Shown: positions 43,043-52,333, counted from the stretch's first letter. The stretch: 64,000 nucleotides of DNA from Luteimonas marina (GCF_007859325.1 NZ_VOHK01000001.1:124001-188000), one strand, 5' to 3'. Numbers and translations are program-made. The notes: generated from the letters alone by a model not told the origin.

Positions 43043-43794
43043 GCCGCGGCTCCCGGGTGCGCGACGCGGACGCCTTCGGCTTCGAGCGCCGCACGCAGCG
43101 AAGCGGCGAAGCGCGCGGCGTCGGGGCGGTCGCCGTGCAGGCACAGCGTGTCGGCGCGCAGCGGGACGCGGCTGCCGTCGAGGGCGATCACCGCCTGCTC
43201 GCGCAGCATGGTGCGCACCTGCGCCAGCGAGGCGTCGAGATCGTCGATCACCGCGCCGGGCCGGTCGCGCGGCACCAGCCGGCCTTCGTCGGTGTAGCGG
43301 CGTTCGGCGAAGGCTTCCTCGGCGACCGGCAGGCCGGCAAGGCGGCCTGCCTCGGCCAGTGCGGAACCGGACAAGGCGTACAGCCACAGCGCCGGGTCGA
43401 TGGCCTGCACCGCGGCCGCGATGGCGTCGGCGACATCGGCGTCGCGCGCGGCCAGGTTGTAGAGCGCGCCGTGCGGCTTGACGTGGCGCAGGCGCGCGCC
43501 GGCCGCTTCGCAGACCGCCGCCAGCCGCCGCACCTGCGCCAGCACCAGCACGTGGATGGCGCCGGCGCCGAGGTCGAGTTCGCGCCGGCCGAAATGCGCG
43601 CGGTCGACGAACGAGGGATGCGCACCGATTGCGACGCCGTGTCGCAGGCACAGCGCGACGGTCGCGCGCATGCTGCCCTCGTCGCCGGCATGGCCGCCGC
43701 AGGCGATGCTGGCGGAACTGAGATAGGGAACGATGGCCGCGTCGTCGCCGCAGCCTTCGCCGAGGTCGCAGTTGAAATCGATGCGCTCAGGCAC
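43039..43794 (-). CDS. pxpA: 5-oxoprolinase subunit A
   Basis: A 251-residue LamB/YcsF-family subunit of the prokaryotic ATP-dependent 5-oxoprolinase PxpABC, which hydrolyses 5-oxoproline to glutamate. The conserved metal-site motifs DFNCDLGEG, ACGGHAGD and GAHPSFVDR are present. The GTG start at 43794 overlaps the pxpC stop by 8 bases. The order C-then-A in transcription differs from the E. coli pxpBCA only by the operon around it. Confidence 0.95.
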   Translation of the reverse strand: MPERIDFNCDLGEGCGDDAAIVPYLSSASIACGGHAGDEGSMRATVALCLRHGVAIGAHPSFVDRAHFGRRELDLGAGAIHVLVLAQVRRLAAVCEAAGARLRHVKPHGALYNLAARDADVADAIAAAVQAIDPALWLYALSGSALAEAGRLAGLPVAEEAFAERRYTDEGRLVPRDRPGAVIDDLDASLAQVRTMLREQAVIALDGSRVPLRADTLCLHGDRPDAARFAASLRAALEAEGVRVAHPGAAA

Positions 43795-44749
43795 GGCGGT
43801 CGTTCTTCGCGTCGAGGGCCAGCGCGATTCTATGCAGGCGCTGGCGCTGGCCGCAAAGCGCGCGATGCGCCTCGGCCTGCGTGCAGGGCGCGAAGCGCAG
43901 GCGTTCGCCCGGGCGCAGTTGCGCGAGCACCGGCCAGTCGGCGCGGATCGCGTGCCCGATGCGCGGATAGCCGCCGTGGGTCTGCGCGTCGGCGAGCAGC
44001 ACGATCGGCTGCCCGTCGGGCGGCAGTTGCACGGTGCCGGGCACGACCGGTTCGGAGACGCGCTCGCCGCGGTCCGCCGCTTCGAGCGCGTTGCCCTGCA
44101 GGCGCAGGCCCTGGCGGTTGCTGTCGGGGGCGACCTGCCATGTCTGCGCGAACAGGGCGTCGGTGGGCGTGGTGGCGTCGCTGCCGGGGAGGAGGCGCAC
44201 GAGTGGATCGCCGCCGGGCGGTCGGTCGTCGAACGCGGGATCGATCCACCAGGCCGGGACGTGGAGCGCATCGACAGCGACGCTGCTGTCCAGCGGCAGC
44301 CGGTCACCGCGCCGCAGCGGACGGCCCTCGCAGCCGCCGAAGCCGGCGCGCAGGTCGGTGCTGGCGCTGCCGAGGACCGGCGCGACGGCCAGCCCGCCGT
44401 GCACGGCCAGGTAGGCCCGCGCACCGTCCAGGCAGCGGCCGAGGCGCAGCACGCTGCCGGCGGGCAGGTCGAGCGGTCGCGAAGCGGGGACCGGCGTGCC
44501 GTCCACGTCGGCATCGAGGCCGGCGCCGCACAGCGCGACGCGGGCCGCGGCGTGGAAGCGCAGCGTTGGCCCGGACAGGGTCAGTTCGAGCACCGGCGCG
44601 CCCGGCGGGTTGCCGGCGAGCAGGTTCGCGAGCGCGAACGACCAGGGGTCGAGCGCGCCGGCGGTGGCGATGCCGTGGCGGCGCAGGCCGCTGCGCCCGC
44701 CGTCCTGCAGCAGGGTGGCGAAGCCGGGCGCGAGGACTTCGATCCTCAT
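43787..44749 (-). CDS. pxpC: 5-oxoprolinase subunit C
   Basis: A 320-residue subunit, formerly called allophanate hydrolase subunit 2 or KipA. Typical segments are GFATLLQDGGRSGLRRHG at 9-26 and the C-terminal THGGYPRIGH. It forms the PxpB-PxpC complex that handles phosphorylated 5-oxoproline. The ATG overlaps the pxpB stop by 4 bases. Confidence 0.95.
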   Translation of the reverse strand: MRIEVLAPGFATLLQDGGRSGLRRHGIATAGALDPWSFALANLLAGNPPGAPVLELTLSGPTLRFHAAARVALCGAGLDADVDGTPVPASRPLDLPAGSVLRLGRCLDGARAYLAVHGGLAVAPVLGSASTDLRAGFGGCEGRPLRRGDRLPLDSSVAVDALHVPAWWIDPAFDDRPPGGDPLVRLLPGSDATTPTDALFAQTWQVAPDSNRQGLRLQGNALEAADRGERVSEPVVPGTVQLPPDGQPIVLLADAQTHGGYPRIGHAIRADWPVLAQLRPGERLRFAPCTQAEAHRALCGQRQRLHRIALALDAKNDRRA

Positions 44750-45456
44750 GCGCCGGCGCCGGCGGACAGGGCGTCGAAGCCGGCTTCGTCGATTGCGACG
44801 AAGCGCACGCGCTGTCCCGCGGCGAGCAGGCAGGGCGCCTCGCGCGTCGCGTCGAACAGCGCCAGCGGCGTGCGCCCGATGACGTGCCAGCCGCCGGGGC
44901 TTTCGCGCGGATAGATGCCGGTCTGCGCGCCGCCGATCGCGACGCTGCCGGCCGGCACGCGCGTGCGCGGAGTGGCGCGGCGCGGCATCGCCAGCCGCGG
45001 GTCGAGGCCGAGCAGGTAGGGGAAGCCGGGCGCGAATCCCACCATCGCGACGCGATAGTCGCCGGCGCAGTGCCGCGCGACCACCTCCCGCGGCGACAGG
45101 CCCGCATGCGCAGCGAGCGCGTCGAGGTCGGGGGCGAAGGCGGGCGCGTGGCAGACCGGGATGTCGAACGGGGCGGTTTCGGCACCCGGCGCGGGGCAGG
45201 CCGCATCCGGTCCATCGAGCAGCGCGCGCAGCCAGTGGTGCGCGGCCTGCAGGTAATTTTCGCCGTCCGCAGCGTCGTCGAGGAACACCGCCAGGGAGGC
45301 ATAGGCCGGCACCACCTCGCGCAGCCACGCCGGCCGCGCGGCCTCGATGCGCGCCGCCAGCGCGTGCACGCGCGCGTTCACGTCGGCGTCGATGCGGCGA
45401 TCCAGCCGCAGCAGCAGCGCGTCCTCGCCGAGCGGCTCGATCGTGGTGTCGTTCAC
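44746..45456 (-). CDS. pxpB: 5-oxoprolinase subunit B
   Basis: A 236-residue subunit, formerly KipI or allophanate hydrolase subunit 1. The family motif VGFAPGFPYLLGLDPRL and the GGAQTGIYPRESPGGWH segment are present. The GTG start overlaps the stop of the HIT gene by 4 bases. With PxpA and PxpC it completes 5-oxoprolinase, so the host can use 5-oxoproline as a glutamate source or detoxify it. Confidence 0.95.
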   Translation of the reverse strand: MNDTTIEPLGEDALLLRLDRRIDADVNARVHALAARIEAARPAWLREVVPAYASLAVFLDDAADGENYLQAAHHWLRALLDGPDAACPAPGAETAPFDIPVCHAPAFAPDLDALAAHAGLSPREVVARHCAGDYRVAMVGFAPGFPYLLGLDPRLAMPRRATPRTRVPAGSVAIGGAQTGIYPRESPGGWHVIGRTPLALFDATREAPCLLAAGQRVRFVAIDEAGFDALSAGAGA

Positions 45457-45884
45457 GCGCGCAGCGCGGCGTCCAGCAGGCGGATGCGCTCGACCAGCGC
45501 GTCGGGCGTGTAGGGGCGCGCGGCGACGCGGCCCCAGACCGGGGCGGGCCAGGCCGGATCGTGCTCGAAGCGCGCGATCACGTGCACGTGCAGCTGCGGC
45601 ACGAGGTTGCCGAGCGCGGCGACGTTGAGCTTGAACGGCCGGAACACCTCGCGCAGCACGCGCGCGGCGCGGTCGATCTCGTCGGTCAGCAGGTGCCGCT
45701 GCGCGGCGTCGAGGTCGATCAGTTCGCGCGCCTCGGGCAGGCGCGGCACCAGCACCAGCCACGGGTAGTTCGCGTCGTCCATCAGCCGCAGCTCGCACAG
45801 TTCGAACACGGCCAGCGGGTGGGTATCGGCAGCAAGCTGCGGATGCAGTTCGTAGTGCGTCGGTGCGTGCGTATGCCTGCCCAT
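45453..45884 (-). CDS. HIT-domain nucleotide-binding protein
   Basis: A 143-residue HIT protein with the motif QLHVHVIARFEHD (H99, H101). Members hydrolyse dinucleoside polyphosphates or nucleoside phosphoramidates. The start at 45884 is chosen from the GGAGG 7 bases upstream; an open frame further up is only antisense. It overlaps pxpB and lies 13 bases after the dienelactone hydrolase-like gene. Its role in the operon is not clear. Confidence 0.9.
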   Translation of the reverse strand: MGRHTHAPTHYELHPQLAADTHPLAVFELCELRLMDDANYPWLVLVPRLPEARELIDLDAAQRHLLTDEIDRAARVLREVFRPFKLNVAALGNLVPQLHVHVIARFEHDPAWPAPVWGRVAARPYTPDALVERIRLLDAALRA

Positions 45885-45897
45885 GGCGAGCCTCCGG

Positions 45898-46572
45898 TCA
45901 GCGCAGTGCGGTTTCGAGGAAGGCCAGCGTGCGCCGGCGCGCGAGCGCGGCGCTGGCGGCATGGAAATGCCGCGGGTCGACGTCGCGGTTGAAGGCGTGG
46001 CCGGCGCCGGGATAGACGTGCAGTTCGGCACCGGGCTGCGCATCGCGATGCGCTTGGATGTCCTCCGGCGGCGTGCTGGCGTCGTCCTCGCCGAAATGGA
46101 ACAGCATCGGCGCGCGCAGCGGTTCGCCGAGGAACGGCCGCGTGCGCGCGCCGTAGTAGGACACCGCGGGCAGGCCCAGCCGGGTGTTGGCGAGGAAGGC
46201 CATGCTGCCGCCCCAGCAGAACCCGACCACCGCCACCTTCAGTCCTTCCGCCTGCAGGTGGGCCGCCGCGGCGCGCACGATCGCGACCGCGCCGTCCGTG
46301 CCCAGTTCCGACACCAGCGCGCGACCGCGGGCGAAGCCGGCTTCGTCATAGCCAAGCTCCACGTTGCGCGAGACCGGGTCGAACAGCGCGGGCGCCAGCG
46401 CCACGTAGCCGGCGGCGGCATAGCCGTCGGCGACGCTGCGGATGTGTTCGTTGACGCCGAAGATCTCCTGCAGCACCACCACGCCGCCCAGCGCCGCGGC
46501 GCGGTCGGGCGGGGCCGAGCGCCAGGCGTCGATCGGCCCCTGCGGCGCCTGGATGACGATGTCCTGGCCCAT
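45898..46572 (-). CDS. Dienelactone hydrolase-family protein
   Basis: A 224-residue alpha/beta hydrolase. The nucleophile is C119 (GFCWGG), with D164 region (GEDDASTP) and H192 (GAGHAFN), the Cys-Asp-His triad of dienelactone hydrolases. There is no signal peptide. It is the first gene of the pyroglutamate operon. No aromatic catabolism genes are near, so it probably acts on another ester or lactone. The substrate is unknown. Confidence 0.88.
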   Translation of the reverse strand: MGQDIVIQAPQGPIDAWRSAPPDRAAALGGVVVLQEIFGVNEHIRSVADGYAAAGYVALAPALFDPVSRNVELGYDEAGFARGRALVSELGTDGAVAIVRAAAAHLQAEGLKVAVVGFCWGGSMAFLANTRLGLPAVSYYGARTRPFLGEPLRAPMLFHFGEDDASTPPEDIQAHRDAQPGAELHVYPGAGHAFNRDVDPRHFHAASAALARRRTLAFLETALR

Positions 46573-46664
46573 GCCGTCGCCTCGTCCGTGCGGATGACCC
46601 GATTCTAGCGGAGGGGGCGTGAGGCGGGTTCAAGGTCCGGCGCGACGGTGCGTTGCCGTCGGTT

Positions 46665-46704
46665 GGCCCCCACCCCAGCCCTCCCCCGCAGGCGGGGGAG
46701 GGGG
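46665..46704. repeat. CCCTCCCCCGC repeat (copy F2)
   Basis: A 40-base element that is the near reverse complement of 14568-14607. It ends about 108 bases upstream of the rimO start. It includes GGCCCCCACCCCAGCC and the palindrome CCCCCGCAGGCGGGGG. Confidence 0.7.
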
Positions 46705-46812
46705 TCAAAAGCAAAAAAAGCCCGGAGCCGACCCCATTCCGCCCGACGCTATACTGCGCGCCCGTCACGCTGCCGCCGCCGGCGCACGACCTCCGTTCCC
46801 CCAGCCACGGCC

Positions 46813-48207
46813 ATGTCCGCAGCCAATCCCAAGGTCGGTTTCGTCAGCCTCGGCTGCCCCAAGGCGCTGGTCGACTCCGAGCGCATCCTCACCCAGCTCC
46901 GCGTCGAGGGCTACGACCTCGTGCCGAGCTACGACGACGCCGACGTGGTGGTGGTCAACACCTGCGGCTTCATCGACTCGGCGGTGGCCGAATCGCTGGA
47001 CGCGATCGGCGAGGCGATCGCCGAGAACGGCAAGGTGATCGTCACCGGCTGCCTGGGCAAGCGCGAGAGCCTGATCCGCGAGACGCATCCGGACGTGCTC
47101 TCGATCAGCGGCCCGCAGGACTACGACAGCGTGATGTCCGCCGTGCACAGGGCGTTGCCGCCGAAGCACGATCCGTTCGTCGACCTCGTGCCGCGGCGCA
47201 TGGCCGACGAGGTCGGCGTCAAGCTCACGCCGAAGCACTACGCCTACCTGAAGATCTCCGAGGGCTGCAACCACCGCTGCAGCTTCTGCATCATCCCGTC
47301 GATGCGCGGCGACCTGGTCTCGCGCCCGGTCGACGAGGTGCTGCGCGAGGCCGAGCGGCTGGTCGTGCGCGGCGGGGTGAGGGAACTGCTGGTGATTTCG
47401 CAGGACACCTCCGCCTATGGCGTCGACGTGAAGTACGCCGAGCGCGAATGGCGCGGCAAGCCGTACCAGACGCGGATGAAGGCGTTGTGCGAGGGCCTGG
47501 CCGAACTGGGCGTGTGGACGCGGCTGCATTACGTCTACCCGTATCCGCACGTCGACGACATCGTTCCGCTGATGGCCGAGACGCAGAACGGCACGCCCAG
47601 GCTGCTGCCCTACCTCGACATCCCGTTCCAGCATGCCAGCCCGCGCGTGCTGAAGCTGATGAAGCGCCCGGGCGCGGTGGACAAGGTGCGCGAGCGCATC
47701 GCGCGCTGGCGCGGGATTTGTCCGGAGCTGACGATCCGCAGCACCTTCATCGTCGGCTTCCCCGGCGAGACCGAAGCAGAGTTCGAGGAACTGCTGGATT
47801 TCCTGCGCGAGGTGCGACTGGACCGCGTCGGCGCCTTCGCCTATTCGCCGGTGGACGGCGCGAGTGCGAACGCCTTGCCCGATCCGGTGCCGGAAGCCGT
47901 GAAGCAGGAACGCCTGGCGCGCTTCATGGCGGTGCAGGCGGGGATTTCGGCGCAGAAGCTCGAGGCGAAGGTGGGCAGCACGCAGCGCTGCATCGTCGAT
48001 CTCGTCGACGGCGAGATCGCCATCGCCCGCTCGATGGCCGACGCGCCGGAGATCGACGGCGTGGTGCAGATCCAGAACGGCCGCGAGGCCGGGCTGCAGC
48101 CGGGCGACTTCGTCGACGTTGAGATCATGGGCAGCGACGAGCACGATCTGTACGGCGAGGCCATGTGCGAGGTCTTCACTCTTCCCGGGACGGCAAAGAG
48201 CCGGTAA
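46813..48207 (+). CDS. rimO: Ribosomal protein S12 methylthiotransferase
   Basis: A 464-residue radical SAM enzyme that adds a methylthio group to the conserved aspartate of S12. The N-terminal domain binds one [4Fe-4S] via C15, C51 and C80. The radical SAM cluster is C152-x3-C156-x2-C159. The TRAM domain is at about 395-464. The start [18 protein letters not shown] at 46813 is clear. No partner gene is linked. The repeat at 46665 lies in its leader region. Confidence 0.96.
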   Translation: MSAANPKVGFVSLGCPKALVDSERILTQLRVEGYDLVPSYDDADVVVVNTCGFIDSAVAESLDAIGEAIAENGKVIVTGCLGKRESLIRETHPDVLSISGPQDYDSVMSAVHRALPPKHDPFVDLVPRRMADEVGVKLTPKHYAYLKISEGCNHRCSFCIIPSMRGDLVSRPVDEVLREAERLVVRGGVRELLVISQDTSAYGVDVKYAEREWRGKPYQTRMKALCEGLAELGVWTRLHYVYPYPHVDDIVPLMAETQNGTPRLLPYLDIPFQHASPRVLKLMKRPGAVDKVRERIARWRGICPELTIRSTFIVGFPGETEAEFEELLDFLREVRLDRVGAFAYSPVDGASANALPDPVPEAVKQERLARFMAVQAGISAQKLEAKVGSTQRCIVDLVDGEIAIARSMADAPEIDGVVQIQNGREAGLQPGDFVDVEIMGSDEHDLYGEAMCEVFTLPGTAKSR

Positions 48208-48268
48208 CGTCCGCTTTCGGCCAGCTGCGTGGCGGCGGCCGGACTGGATGCGCGCAGGGGGAGGGGGA

Positions 48269-49210
48269 ATGAAGGACAGATTGCGGGTCTTTGCCATGCT
48301 GCTTGCGGCCGTCGCCTGCCCGGCGTTCGCCGGAACTGCCGACACCGCGCGCTGCGAAGAGGCATACGCGGCGCTGCCTGCCGGGACAATCCTCGATCTC
48401 CTCGATCCGGACGCTCCGCCGGAGCGGCGTACCCGCGCGCTCGAGGGCTACGAACGCCTGGCGGACATGCGCGAATGTCCGGAATTCGGCTACACGCTCG
48501 GACAACTGTACCGGCACGGGTCGGAGCTTCCCAGGAACCTCGTGCAGCAGCAGGACATCCCCAGGGCGAAGGAACTGATCCAGGCGATGGCCATGGACGG
48601 GTACCTGCCGGCTTTTGCCGACCTGGCCGAGATGGTGATGCGCCACGGCGAGCACCGTGAGGCGATGCTGTGGACGCAGGTCTACCTCCACTTTTCCAGG
48701 ACCGTGCTGCGGCCGGAGCTGGATGCGGACCGTGCGCACTTCATGCGTACCGCCTACAACGGACATCTGCTTACTCGCGCCGAGACAGTCTGGCGCTGGC
48801 AGAAGCCGGCAGTGCCGCGCAAGCGCGTCGCGGAAGACCTGAACGCATGGCTGTCCGAGCATGGCGCATCGGTGCGCAAGCGGATGATCGAGCGGTACCA
48901 GGGATCTGACCGCCGTGCATCGGCGCAGGAAGGCCCGCTGCCGCGGGTGCGGGCCAAGGCCGAAGACTGCCGGCTCAATCTCGATCCACGCCTCGGCGCG
49001 GCGACGGGTTCTTGGATCGTGGAGGTGCTGCCGTCGGGGCAGACGGGACGCGTGCTGCTGGAGAACTTCGTGCCGCGCGCTGCGTTCGTGGAAACGCTGC
49101 GGCCCTGCCTGGCGGACTACCGCTTCGAGCCGTTGGCCGGCGAGACCCCGGCGACCCTGCGCATCTCGCTGCTGTACGGCTCGCCGGAAGGCGCCGCGAT
49201 ACGCCGTTGA
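48269..49210 (+). CDS. Exported protein of unknown function, helical repeats plus TonB-like end
   Basis: A 313-residue protein with a signal peptide (cleavage near AFAG, 22). Residues 60-150 contain Sel1/TPR-like helices (IPRAKELIQAMAMDGYLPAFADLAEM). The last 75 residues (GSWIVEVLPSGQTG, VETLRPCLADYRFEPLAGE) resemble a TonB C-terminal fold in pattern, with two extra cysteines. I cannot assign a function. A strong GGAGGGGG precedes the ATG. It follows rimO by 61 bases and may be co-transcribed. Confidence 0.72.
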   Translation: MKDRLRVFAMLLAAVACPAFAGTADTARCEEAYAALPAGTILDLLDPDAPPERRTRALEGYERLADMRECPEFGYTLGQLYRHGSELPRNLVQQQDIPRAKELIQAMAMDGYLPAFADLAEMVMRHGEHREAMLWTQVYLHFSRTVLRPELDADRAHFMRTAYNGHLLTRAETVWRWQKPAVPRKRVAEDLNAWLSEHGASVRKRMIERYQGSDRRASAQEGPLPRVRAKAEDCRLNLDPRLGAATGSWIVEVLPSGQTGRVLLENFVPRAAFVETLRPCLADYRFEPLAGETPATLRISLLYGSPEGAAIRR

Positions 49211-49325
49211 ACCGAAGTGCCGCCGGGCGGAGTGGCCCCAGACCGGATCGGAGAGCCCAGCGGCGGGACACGCCGCGTAGCGATCGGGCGCTGGGGCTTA
49301 CAGGCTTGCTCCCACTCCATTCATG

Positions 49326-49404
49326 GCATTCCGCAGGAGCGCCTTCGGCGCGACCGGCCGTCTGCCAGGCTGGCGGTTGCACCGAAGGTGCTCCTGCAGA
49401 ATGC
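49326..49404. repeat. Imperfect GGAGCGCCTTCGGCGC inverted repeat
   Basis: Outer arms GCATTCCGCAGGAGC and GCTCCTGCAGAATGC flank diverged palindromes (CGCCTTCGGCG and CACCGAAGGTG). It lies between the converging ends of the unknown exported gene and greB. The rest of 49211-49418 shows nothing else. Confidence 0.65.
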
Positions 49405-49418
49405 GGTTGCGGGGCACT

Positions 49419-49922
49419 TCAATCGCTGTAGCGCACGCCGACGATGCAGAACCGTGCGATGCCGCCCGGCAGCTGTGCCTCGAACTCGTCGTCGACGCGC
49501 TTCTTCAGCATCGCGCGCGCCAGCGGTGAGTCGATGCTGATCCAGCCGAGTTTGGCGTCGGTTTCGTCGGGGCCGACGATGCGGTAGCGCGCGGTCTCGC
49601 CGGTGGCGGCGTCCTCGACTTCGACGCGGGCGCCGAAGAACACCGCGCCCGGGTCGGAGGGCGCGGTGTCGACCACGCGCAGGGTCTCCAGCCGCTTGCT
49701 GAGGTAGCGCACGCGGCGGTCGATCTCGCCGAGTTGCTTCTTGCGGTAGGTGTACTCGGCGTTCTCGGAGCGGTCGCCCTCGGCCGCGGCCGCGGCGAGC
49801 GCCTTCACCACCTCGGGGCGCTTCACCCGCCACAGCGCGTCGAGTTCGGCCTTCAGGCGCGCATGGCCCTCCGGCGTGACCAGCGCGGTGCTCTTCTCGG
49901 CGGGCGGACGCCAGCGGCCCAA
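49419..49922 (-). CDS. greB: Transcription elongation factor GreB
   Basis: Rescues backtracked RNA polymerase by stimulating transcript cleavage. The 167-residue protein has the coiled-coil with the acidic tip [14 protein letters not shown], followed by GreB-type [10 protein letters not shown] spacing and the C-terminal FKBP-like domain ([25 protein letters not shown]). It starts at TTG (49922) because the family's N-terminus reaches that point. It lies 13 bases after the NlpE-like gene and is likely co-transcribed with it. Confidence 0.94.
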   Translation of the reverse strand: MGRWRPPAEKSTALVTPEGHARLKAELDALWRVKRPEVVKALAAAAAEGDRSENAEYTYRKKQLGEIDRRVRYLSKRLETLRVVDTAPSDPGAVFFGARVEVEDAATGETARYRIVGPDETDAKLGWISIDSPLARAMLKKRVDDEFEAQLPGGIARFCIVGVRYSD

Positions 49923-49935
49923 GCGAGGACGATGC

Positions 49936-50442
49936 TCAGCCGCGGCGCAGGCTGTAGTTCAGCGCGCTTTCGACCGGCTTGCCCTCGGCGTCGAGCATGC
50001 GGATCTCGTCCTTCGACACGATCTCGAAGTGGCGGTCGGCCTCGTCCTTGCTGTCCGGGTCGAGCAGCAGGCGCCTGCCGTCGGCGTCGATCGTCCAGGT
50101 GCCGGCCGTCTCGACGGTGGTGTCGCGATCCTGGTAGGTCTCGCTCGCGCTGAAGCTGCCGTCGGCGTCGATGTCGACGCGCATGTCGATGCCCGGGCAG
50201 TCGGCGCAGGGGAGGGTGCCGGCGAAGCTGCCGGCGAAGGCCTTGCGGTCGAAGCCGGCGGGGTCGGGCCGCTCGTGGTCCACGACAGCGGTGGCGTCGG
50301 TGCCGGCGACGGCGCCGGACTGTGCGGTGGTGGCGGTGTCGGCCGGCGGGGCCGCGGGTGCCGGATCGGCATCGGGCTTGCAGGCCGCCAGCGCGAGCGC
50401 GAGCGGAATCAGGACGAGGGCGGACGCGGGGTGACGGGTCAT
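49936..50442 (-). CDS. NlpE-like lipoprotein (copper/envelope stress sensor family)
   Basis: A 168-residue lipoprotein with lipobox LAAC (C21) and an N-terminal NlpE domain. The diagnostic CxxC is at C79-C82 in [14 protein letters not shown]. In E. coli NlpE signals surface contact, lipoprotein stress or copper to CpxA. The C-terminal OB domain of E. coli NlpE is missing, as in most other bacteria. An AGGAG site precedes the ATG. It is the first gene of a unit with greB. Confidence 0.87.
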   Translation of the reverse strand: MTRHPASALVLIPLALALAACKPDADPAPAAPPADTATTAQSGAVAGTDATAVVDHERPDPAGFDRKAFAGSFAGTLPCADCPGIDMRVDIDADGSFSASETYQDRDTTVETAGTWTIDADGRRLLLDPDSKDEADRHFEIVSKDEIRMLDAEGKPVESALNYSLRRG

Positions 50443-50577
50443 GGCGCGGCTCCTGTGCGGCGTGTCTGGATGGCGTGCGGTGAGCTTAGGCTTGCGCTGG
50501 TGAAGAAGTCGTTCCATCCGTTTTCGCGCGTCTTGCGCGGGCAACCGGCAAACTTCTGTTGCGCTTGAAGAAGAATC

Positions 50578-50653
50578 GTCATCCCCGCGAAAGCGGGGAT
50601 CCAGTGTCTTTGCGTCAAAGTCAAAATGGATCCCCGCTTTCGCGGGGATGACG
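50578..50653. repeat. REP-like doublet, CGTCATCCC family (copy A6)
   Basis: Inverted arms with stem CCCCGC/GCGGGG lie between nlpE and the HerA-like gene, 49 bases past the latter's stop. One inner end has CCAGTGTCTTTG and the other CAAAATGGATC, so the two arms come from different subtypes. Confidence 0.8.
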
Positions 50654-50702
50654 ACAAAGTGGGGGGCGACAAAGAAGTTGGGCGAAGAAGGCGAAAGCCG
50701 CA

Positions 50703-52196
50703 CTATTTCAGGATGCCGCCGAGGATCCCGCGCACGATGCGGTTGGTGATCGTGCGCGCGGCCTGCTTGCCGGCGGCCTGCACCACGCCCTGGCGGCGCT
50801 TGGTGCCGAACAGCCATTCGTTGACCGCCTGGCCCATGCCCCCTTCCTCGTTCTGCGCCGCGTCCTTCGCGCCCTTCGCCGCGGGCGCGCCGGCCTGCGC
50901 GGTGGCGGCTTCGGCGCGCTTGGCCAGCAGTTCGGCCGCCGACTCGCGGTTCACGGCAGTGTCGTATTTCGCGCCGACCGGACTGCCCGCGCGCACCTGC
51001 GCGCGCTCGGCCTCGGTGATCGAACCCATGCGGCAGCGCGGCGGCGCCACCAGCGTGTGTTCGACCGGCATTGGCACGCCCTTGTCCTGCAGCGTCGACA
51101 CCAGTGCCTCGCCGGTGCCGAGCTTCGACAGCGTCTGCACCACGTCGAGGTTCGGGTTGGAGACGAAAGTCTCCGCCGCGGTCTTCACCGCTTTCTGGTC
51201 GCGCGGCGTGAACGCGCGCAGCGCGTGCTGCACGCGGTTGCCGAGCTGGCCGAGGATGTTGGACGGCACGTCGTCGGGGAACTGCGAGCAGAAGTACACG
51301 CCCACGCCCTTGGAGCGGATCAGCCGCACCACCTGTTCGATGCGCTGCTGCAGCGATCCCGGCGCGTCGTCGAACAGCAGGTGCGCCTCGTCGAAGATGA
51401 ACACCAGCTTGGGCTTGTCGAGGTCGCCGACCTCGGGCAGGTTCTCGAACAGCTCCGACAGCAGCCACAGCAGGAAGCTCGAATACAGCCGCGGCTTGAG
51501 GATCAGCTGGTCGGCGGCGAGGATGCCGACCACGCCGCGGCCGTTGGTGGTGGTGCGCATCAGGTCGGCCAGCTCCAGCGCGGGCTCGCCGAAGAAGCGG
51601 TCGCCGCCTTCCTGGTCCAGCCGCAGCAGCGCGCGCTGGATCGCGCCGACCGACTGCGGGCTGACCAGGCCGTACTCGGTCGAGACCGTCTTGCGCTCCT
51701 CGACCACGAGGTTGAGCAGGGCACGCAGGTCGGCGAGGTCGAGCAGCAGCAGGCCGCGGTCGTCGGCGAGCTTGAACACGATGTCGAGCACGCCGGCCTG
51801 GGTGTCGTTGAGTTCGAGGATGCGCGCGAGCAGGGTCGGGCCCATCTCGCTGACCGTGGTGCGCACCGGGTGGCCGAGCTTGCCGTACAGGTCCCAGAAG
51901 ATCGTCGGGCTGCCTTCGGGCGTGTAGCCGTCGACGCCGATCTGCTCGATGCGCTGCTGCAGCTTGTCGTTCAGCGTGCCGGGCATGGCGAGGCCGGACA
52001 CGTCGCCCTTCACGTCGGCCAGGAACACCGGCACCCCGATCCGCGAGAAGCCCTCGGCCAGCGTCATCAGCGTCACCGTCTTGCCGGTGCCGGTGGCGCC
52101 GGCGACCAGCCCGTGGCGGTTGCCGTACCTGGGCAGCAGGTGGACCTGGGCGCCGTCCGCGGTGGTGATGGCCTTGCCGACGAGGATGGATTCCAT
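50703..52196 (-). CDS. HerA/YjgR-like ATPase (DUF853)
   Basis: A 497-residue P-loop ATPase of the HerA/FtsK class, close to E. coli YjgR. Walker A GATGTGKT is at 33-40 and Walker B VFIFDEAHLLF near 262-272, followed by an Arg-rich sensor region. No nuclease (NurA) gene is adjacent, so this is the stand-alone family rather than the archaeal HerA-NurA repair pair. A linker at 420-460 is Ala-rich. Its cellular role is unknown. REP-like doublets flank both ends. Confidence 0.9.
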   Translation of the reverse strand: MESILVGKAITTADGAQVHLLPRYGNRHGLVAGATGTGKTVTLMTLAEGFSRIGVPVFLADVKGDVSGLAMPGTLNDKLQQRIEQIGVDGYTPEGSPTIFWDLYGKLGHPVRTTVSEMGPTLLARILELNDTQAGVLDIVFKLADDRGLLLLDLADLRALLNLVVEERKTVSTEYGLVSPQSVGAIQRALLRLDQEGGDRFFGEPALELADLMRTTTNGRGVVGILAADQLILKPRLYSSFLLWLLSELFENLPEVGDLDKPKLVFIFDEAHLLFDDAPGSLQQRIEQVVRLIRSKGVGVYFCSQFPDDVPSNILGQLGNRVQHALRAFTPRDQKAVKTAAETFVSNPNLDVVQTLSKLGTGEALVSTLQDKGVPMPVEHTLVAPPRCRMGSITEAERAQVRAGSPVGAKYDTAVNRESAAELLAKRAEAATAQAGAPAAKGAKDAAQNEEGGMGQAVNEWLFGTKRRQGVVQAAGKQAARTITNRIVRGILGGILK

Positions 52197-52250
52197 GGGG
52201 TCGATGTCCTGTGGGGTGCTCCCGGATTCTATCGGTCCGGCCCGCCATTT

Positions 52251-52333
52251 GTGGGAGCGCCTTCAGGCGCGATGCTTCCGATTCCGCGCCGGGAACCATG
52301 CCCGAAAGGCATCGCGCCTGAAGGCGCTCCCAC
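52251..52333. repeat. GTGGGAGCGCCTTCAGGCGC doublet (copy C2)
   Basis: Perfect inverted 25-base arms at 52251-52275 and 52309-52333, each palindromic. It lies in the divergent gap between the HerA-like and MltD-like genes. Confidence 0.88.

Noticed and set aside
50703-52196. HerA-NurA or SIR2-HerA type defence system
   Set aside because: The ATPase is the stand-alone YjgR/DUF853 type. No NurA is adjacent, and the Sir2 gene lies about 50 kb away and is a housekeeping-type sirtuin.
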